Shown here piece after piece: positions 32,004 to 38,055 of a stretch of DNA of 38,055 nt. Under the pieces are notes generated by a model. That model was given only the letters and a program-made list of their open reading frames with translations. It had not been told where the DNA came from and made no database searches. Location of the stretch: contig NZ_JAJAUY010000052.1 in the NCBI RefSeq assembly GCF_020532625.1, positions 1-38,055 on the forward strand, given 5' to 3'. This stretch comes from Streptomyces antimicrobicus. Lineage in GTDB: Bacteria > Actinomycetota > Actinomycetes > Streptomycetales > Streptomycetaceae. The translations under genes and the position numbers were made by a program. How positions within the stretch are numbered: position 1 is the first letter of the stretch; every line of letters begins with the position of its first letter.

Positions 32004-32936
32004 ATGGAGACGACACAGCCCCCCGAGCGGCCCGAGGCCGCCTCCCGCGAGGCCGCCGCCCGGCGCCGGGCGGAGCCCGCGCCGCCCCCGCCCGGCGGAG
32101 TGCTGTGGACCCTGGCCGGGGACGTCCGGCAGCTGCTGATGCTGCCCGCCGCCTTCACCCTCCAGGTCGCCCACCCGGCCGTCGCCGCGGGCGTCGACTC
32201 CTACTCGGTGTTCCGCACCGACCCCTGGGGCCGCGGCGAGCGCTCGTTGCGTTCCGTCCAGCTGTGGACGTACGGCGGCGCGCAGGCGGCCGAGGAGGGC
32301 CGCCGGGTGCGCCGGCTGCACCGCGACATCCAGGGCACCGACACCCGGGGCCGCCGCTACCACGCCCTCGACCCGGCCTGCTACGCCTGGGTGCACGCCA
32401 CCGGCTTCCCGATCTACCACCACGCCGGCCGGTACCTGCTGCGGCCCCTCACCCCGGCCCAGGAGCGCCGGCTGTACCAGGAGTGGCTCCAGATCGGCCG
32501 GATCCTCGGCCTGCGCGACCGGGACATGCCGCAGACCATCGAGGAGTACTGGCCGTACTACCGCCGGATGCTGGCCGAGGAGATCGAGCCCACCGCGGTC
32601 GCCCGCGAGCTGGTGGCCACCGACGTCCCGCTGCCCTGCCCGAAGGTCGGTTCCCGGCCGGTACGGCTGCTGCTGCGGCTGACGTGGCCCGTGCTGCGCG
32701 TGTGGTTCCTGCGGCTGCGGGCCTTCGTCACCGCCGGTTACATGCCGCCCGAGGCCCGCGCCGCCGTCGGCCTGGAGTGGACCCCGGCGCAGGAGCGCAA
32801 GCTGCGCCGGTTCAGTGCCGTCGTACGGGTCGTGGTGCCGCTGCTGCCGGAACGGCTGCGCTACCTGCCGCTGGCCCGGGAGGCGCGGGCGCGGTGGCGC
32901 GCCGGCACCTGGGACGAGGTGCCGGCGCGTCCGTGA
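32004..32936 (+). CDS. oxygenase MpaB/DUF2236 family
   Basis: 310 residues. The Pro/Ala-rich N-terminus is followed by WTLAGDVRQLLMLPAAFTLQVAHPAVAAGVDSYSVFRTDPWGRGERSLR. Then come VRRLHRDIQGTDTRGRRYHALDPACYAWVHATGFPIYHHAGRYL and IEEYWPYYRRM. The conserved H in VAHPAV and the HxD/WVH segment match the heme-binding core shared by rubber oxygenase (Lcp) and the fungal mycophenolate enzyme MpaB. A heme-dependent oxidative cleavage is inferred; the substrate is unknown. ATG 32004 with TACTGG 5 nt before it suggests a leaderless start. The C-terminus is basic (REARARWR). It is divergent from the sphingomyelinase and convergent with the aminopeptidase. Confidence 0.88.
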   Translation: METTQPPERPEAASREAAARRRAEPAPPPPGGVLWTLAGDVRQLLMLPAAFTLQVAHPAVAAGVDSYSVFRTDPWGRGERSLRSVQLWTYGGAQAAEEGRRVRRLHRDIQGTDTRGRRYHALDPACYAWVHATGFPIYHHAGRYLLRPLTPAQERRLYQEWLQIGRILGLRDRDMPQTIEEYWPYYRRMLAEEIEPTAVARELVATDVPLPCPKVGSRPVRLLLRLTWPVLRVWFLRLRAFVTAGYMPPEARAAVGLEWTPAQERKLRRFSAVVRVVVPLLPERLRYLPLAREARARWRAGTWDEVPARP

Positions 32937-33014
32937 TCAACCGCCTGTGATCAGCCGCCCGGGGTAGCCGCCCGTGGTGGGCGCCCGTGGTGGGCGCCTG
33001 TCGCCGACCGCGCG

Positions 33015-34553
33015 TCAGTGCCCGTGGTCGTGCCCGCGGCCGCGGTCGTGGTCGTGGTCGTGCACCGTGTTGGTCGCGGCGATCTTCTTCCATGACTTCG
33101 GCTCCACCTGGGCCGTCGGCGCCGCGAACGAACGCGCCGTGGCCGCCGCGGACTTGGGGGAGGGCGCTGCCGGCTTGCCGGGCGTGTACAGCCAGGTCTC
33201 GAACAGCTGGGCCAGCGGCTTGCCGGAGATCTTCTCCGCGTACCGCACGAAGTCGCCCACCTTGGCGTTGCCGTAGGCGTGCGCGGTCGGCCAGCCCCGC
33301 AGGATCTCGAAGAACTTCTCGTCGCCGATCTCGTTGCGCAGCGCCTGCAGGGCGATGGCGCCGCGGTCGTAGACCGCCCCGTGGAACTGGTTCTCCGGGC
33401 CCGGGTCGCCCGGCTTGACCTGCCAGAACGGGTCCTCGGCCGGCCGCGACGACCAGGCCCAGTCGGCCAGTTCCTGCGCGGTGCCCTCGCCCTCCTTCTC
33501 CGACCACAGCCACTGCGCGTAGCGGGCGAAGCCCTCGTTGATCCAGATGTCCTTCCAGCCGTCGACCGACACGCTGTCGCCGTACCACTGGTGGGCCAGC
33601 TCGTGGACGACCACCGAGACGTTGGCGCCGTTGGCGAACTGGCGCGGGCTGTAGAACGGGCGGGTCTGCGTCTCCAGGGCGTAGCCGCTGGTCACGTTCG
33701 GGACGTAGCCGCCGAGCGCGTTGAACGGGTACGGGCCGAAGACCCCCTCCAGCCACTCGGTGACCTCACCGGTGCGCTCGATGCTGGCGCGTGCGGCACC
33801 CGCGTGGTCGCCGAGGTCCTTGCTGTACGCGTTGACGATCGGCAGGCCGTTCGCGGTGGTGGCGGTGGTGATGTCGAACTTGCCGATGGCGAGCGTGGCC
33901 AGGTACGTCGCCTGCGGCTTGTTGGACCGCCAGTTGTAGCGCGTCCAGCCCAGCCGCGAAGTCTGCGACTGCAGCACGCCGTTGCTGATGGCCTGGGTGC
34001 CGTCGGGCACGTTGACGGAGACGTCGAACGTGGCCTTGTCCAAGGGGTGGTCGTTGCTGGGGAACCACCAGATGGCCGAATCCGGCTCCTGTGCGGCGAC
34101 CCCGCCGTCCGGGGTGCGGTGCCAGGCGGTCCACCCGTCGACCTTGAACTCCGAAGGCTTGCCCGCGTACTTGACCACGACGGTCAGCGGCTTGTCGCGC
34201 TTGACCGGGGAGGCCGGGGTGACCTCCAGCTCCTGGGTGCCGCTGCGGGCGAACGCCGCCTTGAGCCCGTTGACGCGCACCTCGCTGACCTGGAGGCCGA
34301 AGTCCAGGTTGAAGCGCGACAGGTCCTGCTTGGCGGTGGCCAGCAGGGTGGCCGTGCCCTGCAGCAGGTCGGTGGTGGGCTGGTACGTGAGCCGGAGGTC
34401 GTAGTGCGAGACGTCGTAGCCGCCGTTGCCGCTGGCCGGGTAGTAGGGGTCACCGATGCCCGGGGCGCCCGGGACCGAGCTCGCCGCGGAGGCCGGGATC
34501 ACCAGCAGCAGGGACGCGGCAAGCACGGACGGGGCGATTGCTCTGCGGTACAC
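33015..34553 (-). CDS. secreted M1 family metallo-aminopeptidase with His/Asp-rich tail
   Basis: 512 residues. An N-terminal signal peptide (VYRRAIAPSVLAASLLLVIPASA) is followed by the M1 N-terminal beta domain (YDVSHYDLRLTYQPTTDLLQGTATL). The zinc site is HELAH at 317-321 with Glu340 in WINEGFARY, and a catalytic Tyr sits in AVYDRGAIALQAL. The exopeptidase GAMEN motif is replaced by GGYVP and YALETQTRPF, the Glu of ALETQT filling that position. It lacks the large ERAP-like C-terminal domain, so it is a short M1 member. The last 15 residues are almost all His, Asp, Gly and Arg (HDHDHDRGRGHDHGH), a possible metal-binding tail. The GTG at 34553 follows TTGGAG at 5 nt and starts the signal peptide. 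Confidence 0.93.
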   Translation of the reverse strand: MYRRAIAPSVLAASLLLVIPASAASSVPGAPGIGDPYYPASGNGGYDVSHYDLRLTYQPTTDLLQGTATLLATAKQDLSRFNLDFGLQVSEVRVNGLKAAFARSGTQELEVTPASPVKRDKPLTVVVKYAGKPSEFKVDGWTAWHRTPDGGVAAQEPDSAIWWFPSNDHPLDKATFDVSVNVPDGTQAISNGVLQSQTSRLGWTRYNWRSNKPQATYLATLAIGKFDITTATTANGLPIVNAYSKDLGDHAGAARASIERTGEVTEWLEGVFGPYPFNALGGYVPNVTSGYALETQTRPFYSPRQFANGANVSVVVHELAHQWYGDSVSVDGWKDIWINEGFARYAQWLWSEKEGEGTAQELADWAWSSRPAEDPFWQVKPGDPGPENQFHGAVYDRGAIALQALRNEIGDEKFFEILRGWPTAHAYGNAKVGDFVRYAEKISGKPLAQLFETWLYTPGKPAAPSPKSAAATARSFAAPTAQVEPKSWKKIAATNTVHDHDHDRGRGHDHGH

Positions 34554-34692
34554 GAATGCTCCAAGGGGTAGGAGAGGCGGTTCCGTTCGACCGTATTCAC
34601 CCCTGGAGCCCCGGGTCATGTCCATGGCCCCTGCTGTCACACGATCGCCATTCAGCCGTCATGATCTTGGTTTGCGACGCCCGGCGCCCCTT

Positions 34693-34772
34693 GCCCGAGC
34701 CGCGCCCCCCGTGCCCGAGCCGGGCCCCCGGCGCCCGAGCCGCGCCCCCCGTGCCCGAGCCGCACCGCTCCC
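34693..34772. repeat. four tandem 20-bp repeats upstream of the SCO6745-family gene
   Basis: Units begin GCCCGAGCCG at 34693, 34713, 34733 and 34753. Units 1 and 3 are identical; unit 2 differs at a few positions; unit 4 is diverged in its second half. The array lies in the 305-bp gap between the divergent aminopeptidase and SCO6745-family genes and has no open frame I would support. The 14-bp-scale C/G runs suggest slippage. Confidence 0.8.
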
Positions 34773-34823
34773 GGCGCCTCCGCCGGCCCGGCGGGCGCGC
34801 GGCCCGTGGCCGGGCCGGGGCTG

Positions 34824-34851
34824 TTCGACGTACCAAGCAGTCGCTTAGTAT
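34824..34851 (+). promoter_or_regulatory. leaderless promoter with 20-bp dyad
   Basis: -35 TTCGAC (34824-34829) and -10 TAGTAT (34846-34851) are 16 bp apart, and the ATG at 34859 is 7 nt beyond the -10, the leaderless layout. TACCAAGCAGTCGCTTAGTA (34831-34850) is an inverted repeat, TAC-1-AAGC-4-GCTT-1-GTA, 14 of 20 positions symmetric. It covers the spacer and most of the -10, so a bound dimer would block transcription. The TetR-like size of the site is an inference. Confidence 0.65.
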
Positions 34852-34858
34852 GCCGGGC

Positions 34859-35722
34859 ATGACGCTTCCGCCGCAGGCCGCCCGCCGTGCCTGGCACGCC
34901 GCCATCAACCCGCTGCACGCCACCGTCTACTTCTCCCCGGACACCTTCAAGGAGTTCGCCGCCCTCGGCGTGCGCAGCACCAGCGCCGCCAACCTGGCCG
35001 CGCGCTCCGCCGCGATGGGGGCCGTCGGCCCCGGCGTGGTCGCCGCCACCTTCTACAACTACAGCCACGAGCTGCTCTCCCGGCACCTGCCCGCCGTCTG
35101 GGAGACCATCACCCCCGAGCAGGCCGTCGCCGCCCGCTACCGCGCCGCCGACGCCACCCTGCGCCGGCTGCTCGGCGAGGAGACCGTGGCCTCCGCCGAG
35201 CTGGCCGAGGCCGCCGAGCTCGCCCTGCGCGCCGCCGAGGGCTGCACCCGGCACGCCCGGCCGCTCTACTCCGCCCATGCCGACCTGCCCGTGCCCGACG
35301 CGCCGCACCTACGGCTGTGGCACGCCACCACCTTGCTGCGCGAACACCGCGGCGACGGCCACGTGGTCGCCCTGCTCGCCGTCGGGCTGGATCCCGTCGA
35401 GGCCCTCGTCAGCCACAGCGCCACCGGCAAGGGCATGTCCGGCAAGTGGCTCCAGGACACCCGCGGGTGGACCCAGGACGACCTCGACGCGGCCAAGGAC
35501 CGGCTGCGCGGGCGCGGGGTGCTCGACGCGGACAGCGAGCTCACCGAGGACGGCCGCGCGCTGCGCGAGCGGCTGGAGGCCGAGACCGACCGCCTCGACG
35601 CCGCCCCCTACGAGCACCTGGGCGCCGAGGGCCTGGCCCGCCTCACCGAACTCGGCGGCGGCTTCGTCCTGCGGGCCGTCAAGGCGGGCGCCTTCCCCGC
35701 GGACCTGTTCGGCAAGGCCTGA
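34859..35722 (+). CDS. SCO6745-family protein
   Basis: 287 residues. It opens ARRAWHAAINPLHATVYFSPDTFKEFAALGV, with FYNYSHELLSRHLPAVWE, DLPVPDAPHLRLWHATTLLREHRGDGHVVALLAVGLDPVEALV and SATGKGMSGKWLQDTRGWTQDDLDAA downstream. This is the SCO6745 family, widespread and conserved in Streptomyces. The C-terminal half has a winged-helix look (DRLRGRGVLDADSELTEDGRALRERLEAETD), so a regulator or MarR-like role is possible. I see no catalytic motif. ATG 34859 is used with a leaderless promoter; an ATG three codons earlier (34850) overlaps the -10 box. Confidence 0.85.
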   Translation: MTLPPQAARRAWHAAINPLHATVYFSPDTFKEFAALGVRSTSAANLAARSAAMGAVGPGVVAATFYNYSHELLSRHLPAVWETITPEQAVAARYRAADATLRRLLGEETVASAELAEAAELALRAAEGCTRHARPLYSAHADLPVPDAPHLRLWHATTLLREHRGDGHVVALLAVGLDPVEALVSHSATGKGMSGKWLQDTRGWTQDDLDAAKDRLRGRGVLDADSELTEDGRALRERLEAETDRLDAAPYEHLGAEGLARLTELGGGFVLRAVKAGAFPADLFGKA

Positions 35723-35811
35723 GCGACCGGTCGGCTCCGCATGTCCGGTCCTGTCGGCCCCACCTGCCACAATGACAGCCTTCCCGCAGGAGACGAAGGC
35801 AGGACCGGATC

Positions 35812-38055
35812 GTGACGACGTCCATCGAAGGCAGGATCGCCGAGGAGCTCGGCGTACGGGAGCGGCAGGTCAAGGCCGCAGTGGAGCTGCTCGACGGCGG
35901 CTCCACCGTGCCGTTCATCGCGCGCTACCGCAAGGAAGCCACCGAGATGCTCGACGACGCCCAGCTGCGCACCCTGGAGGAGCGCCTGCGGTATCTGCGC
36001 GAGCTGGAGGACCGGCGCGCGGCGATCCTGGAATCCGTACGCGAGCAGGGCAAGCTCGACGCCGAGCTGGAGGCCCGGATCAACGCGGCCGACACCAAGG
36101 CCCGGCTGGAGGACATCTACCTGCCGTTCAAGCCCAAGCGGCGCACCAAGGCGCAGATCGCCCGCGAGGCCGGCCTGGAACCGCTGGCCGACGGCCTGCT
36201 CGCCGACCCCTCGGTCGAGCCGGCCGCCGCCGCGGCCGCCTTCGTGGACCCCGACAAGGGCGTCGCCGACCCGGCCGCCGCCCTGGAGGGCGCCCGGGCC
36301 GTCCTCACCGAGCGGTTCGGCGAGGACGCCGACCTGATCGGTGAACTGCGCGAGCGCATGTGGACCCGCGGCCGGCTCGTCGCGAAGGTCCGCGAGGGCA
36401 AGGAGGAGGCGGGCGCCAAGTTCGCCGACTACTTCGACTTGGCCGAGCCGTTCACGCAACTGCCCTCGCACCGGGTGCTGGCCATGCTCCGCGGTGAGAA
36501 GGAGGACGTCCTCGACCTCACCCTGGAGCCCGAGGCCCCCGACGACGCGGCGGTCCCCGGCACCTCCTCGTACGAGCCGATCATCGCCCGCCGCTTCGGC
36601 ATCCGCGACCAGGGCCGCCCCGGCGACAAGTGGCTCGCCGACACGGTCCGCTGGGCCTGGCGCACCAAGATCCAGGTCCACCTCGGCATCGACCTGCGGC
36701 TGCGGCTGCGCCAGGCCGCCGAGGACGAGGCGGTGCGGGTCTTCGCCGCGAACCTGCGCGACCTGCTGCTCGCCGCCCCCGCCGGCACCCGCGCCACCCT
36801 CGGCCTGGACCCCGGCTTCCGCACCGGGGTGAAGGTCGCCGTGGTCGACGCCACCGGCAAGGTCGTCGCCACGGACGTCATCCACCCGCACGTCCCGGCC
36901 AACCGCTGGGACGAGGCCCTCGCCAAGCTCGCCCGGCTCGCCGAGCAGCACCAGGTGGAGCTGATCGCCATCGGCAACGGCACCGCCTCCCGCGAGACCG
37001 ACAAGCTGGCCGGCGACCTCATCGCCCGCCACCCGGAGCTGAAGCTCACCAAGGTGATGGTCTCCGAGGCCGGCGCCTCGGTGTACTCCGCCTCCGCCTT
37101 CGCCTCGCAGGAGCTGCCGGACCTGGACGTGTCGCTGCGCGGCGCCGTGTCCATCGCCCGCCGCCTCCAGGACCCCCTCGCCGAACTGGTCAAGATCGAC
37201 CCGAAGTCCATCGGCGTCGGCCAGTACCAGCACGACCTGTCCGAGGTGAAGCTCTCGCGCTCCCTCGACGCGGTCGTCGAGGACTGCGTCAACGGCGTCG
37301 GCGTCGACGTCAACACCGCCTCGGCGCCGCTGCTCGCCCGCGTGTCGGGCATCAGCGGCGGACTCGCGGAGAACATCGTGGCCCACCGCGACGCCCACGG
37401 CCCCTTCCGCAGCCGCAAGGCCCTCAAGGACGTGCCGCGCCTGGGACCCAAGGCGTACGAGCAGTGCGCCGGCTTCCTGCGCATCCGCGGCGGCGACGAC
37501 CCGCTGGACGCCTCCAGCGTGCACCCGGAGGCCTACCCGGTGGTGCGCGCCATGGGCAAGAAGGCCGGCGGCGAGGTCGCGGCGCTGATCGGCAACACCG
37601 CCGTGCTGCGCTCGCTGCGCCCGGACGACTTCGTCACCGAGGCCTTCGGCCTGCCCACCGTCTCCGACATCCTGCGGGAGCTGGAGAAGCCCGGCCGCGA
37701 CCCCCGCCCGGCCTTCCGGACGGCCTCGTTCAAGGAGGGCGTCGAGAAGATCGGCGACCTGCGGGCCGGGATGGTCCTTGAGGGCGTCGTCACCAACGTG
37801 GCCGCCTTCGGCGCCTTCGTGGACGTCGGCGTCCACCAGGACGGCCTGGTGCACGTCTCGGCGATGTCGAAGACCTTCGTCAAGGACCCGCGTGACGTGG
37901 TCAAGCCCGGGGACATCGTCCGCGTGAAGGTCATGGACGTGGACATCCCGCGCAAGCGGATCTCGCTGACCCTGCGCCTGGACGACGACGCGGCCGACCG
38001 CGCCGGCGGCGGCGCGCCCCGGCAGCGCCAGGACCGGCAGGAGCGCGGCGACCGC
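35812..38055 (+). CDS. tex: RNA-binding transcriptional accessory protein Tex (3' end outside window)
   Basis: 748 codons are visible and the frame is open at the window edge, so the gene is partial. In order: Tex N-terminal helical domain (about 1-190, with VPFIARYRKEATEMLDDAQLRTLEERL and DIYLPFKPKRRTKAQIA), YqgF RNase H-like fold (about 325-455, LGLDPGFRTGVKVAVVD), helix-hairpin-helix repeats (about 490-560, SAPLLARVSGISGGLAENIVAHRD), a linker, and an S1 RNA-binding domain (about 650-722, GVVTNVAAFGAFVDVGVHQDGLVHVS). The tail after S1 is Arg/Gln/Asp-rich. Tex stabilises transcription and RNA handling and binds nucleic acid. GTG 35812 starts the family's TSIEGRIAEELG; AGGAC lies 5-6 nt upstream. 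It is close to the usual full length, so little is missing. Confidence 0.96.
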   Translation, partial: MTTSIEGRIAEELGVRERQVKAAVELLDGGSTVPFIARYRKEATEMLDDAQLRTLEERLRYLRELEDRRAAILESVREQGKLDAELEARINAADTKARLEDIYLPFKPKRRTKAQIAREAGLEPLADGLLADPSVEPAAAAAAFVDPDKGVADPAAALEGARAVLTERFGEDADLIGELRERMWTRGRLVAKVREGKEEAGAKFADYFDLAEPFTQLPSHRVLAMLRGEKEDVLDLTLEPEAPDDAAVPGTSSYEPIIARRFGIRDQGRPGDKWLADTVRWAWRTKIQVHLGIDLRLRLRQAAEDEAVRVFAANLRDLLLAAPAGTRATLGLDPGFRTGVKVAVVDATGKVVATDVIHPHVPANRWDEALAKLARLAEQHQVELIAIGNGTASRETDKLAGDLIARHPELKLTKVMVSEAGASVYSASAFASQELPDLDVSLRGAVSIARRLQDPLAELVKIDPKSIGVGQYQHDLSEVKLSRSLDAVVEDCVNGVGVDVNTASAPLLARVSGISGGLAENIVAHRDAHGPFRSRKALKDVPRLGPKAYEQCAGFLRIRGGDDPLDASSVHPEAYPVVRAMGKKAGGEVAALIGNTAVLRSLRPDDFVTEAFGLPTVSDILRELEKPGRDPRPAFRTASFKEGVEKIGDLRAGMVLEGVVTNVAAFGAFVDVGVHQDGLVHVSAMSKTFVKDPRDVVKPGDIVRVKVMDVDIPRKRISLTLRLDDDAADRAGGGAPRQRQDRQERGDR

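Noticed and set aside
35608..37854. A 748-codon minus-strand frame opposite tex
   Set aside because: Tex motifs on the plus strand are complete. The opposite frame has no recognisable domain.
1..38055. A secondary-metabolite cluster based on two flavin oxidoreductases and the ABC-F and DUF6193 genes
   Set aside because: There are no polyketide synthase, peptide synthetase, terpene or RiPP genes, and the genes in question are far apart in separate transcription units.

Overview
The window is a stretch of high-GC actinobacterial chromosome, almost certainly Streptomyces. The evidence is extreme third-position GC, an SsgA-like sporulation protein, a WhiB-like Fe-S protein, SCO6745-family and DUF5937-type proteins, many apparently leaderless starts (a TAnnnT box 6-8 nt before ATG/GTG), and no in-frame TTA codon that I could find by eye in any gene called here. 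I see no rRNA, tRNA, CRISPR, insertion sequence or phage gene. It reads as ordinary chromosomal backbone with mostly short transcription units and many divergent promoters carrying dyads.

Layout. 1-3.9 kb: NUDIX hydrolase (-), FAD-dependent oxidoreductase (+), membrane-anchored Ser/Thr kinase (-). 3.9-6.2 kb: a divergent pair of stand-alone LigD-type modules, ATP-dependent DNA ligase (-) and polymerase/primase (+). 6.2-9.6 kb: WhiB-like protein, acyl-ACP desaturase with a striking double-dyad operator, and an ABC-F ATPase with a long structured leader. 9.8-14.2 kb: SsgA-like protein, secreted BNR/Asp-box protein, P-loop kinase-like protein, FAD monooxygenase and its divergent TetR regulator, with three exact 14-bp tandem operator repeats between the last two. 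14.3-19.2 kb: YciI-like protein, endonuclease V, DUF5937/ArsR-type regulator divergent from a PdxI-like aldo/keto reductase, a trans-acting enoyl reductase-like protein and a YjbR-like protein.

19.3-26.2 kb is the main metabolic unit, a five-gene operon: CoA-transferase/racemase, F420-type luciferase-like oxidoreductase, acyl-CoA dehydrogenase, thiolase and a bifunctional hydratase/3-hydroxyacyl-CoA dehydrogenase. Together they form a beta-oxidation route, preceded by a sigma-70-like promoter with a perfect 12-bp palindrome in its spacer and followed by a strong terminator. A divergent MerR regulator / long-chain acyl-CoA synthetase pair (27.3-30.0 kb) lies just beyond a secreted repeat protein and could supply acyl-CoA substrates.

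30.2-38.1 kb: two small proteins (one DUF6193-like), a secreted sphingomyelinase C, an MpaB/DUF2236 oxygenase, a secreted M1 aminopeptidase with a His/Asp-rich tail, an SCO6745-family protein under a dyad-containing leaderless promoter, and the transcription accessory protein Tex, cut by the window end.

No single region declares itself as a wholly new system. The most informative leads are regulatory: the desaturase double dyad, the TetR triple repeat, the ABC-F leader, the KstR-like palindrome of the beta-oxidation operon and the DUF5937-regulator/aldo-keto reductase operator. Other leads are the composition of the beta-oxidation operon, the uncharacterised secreted repeat protein and the small two-gene DUF6193 unit. 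All family assignments rest on motif recognition by eye; no database search was possible.
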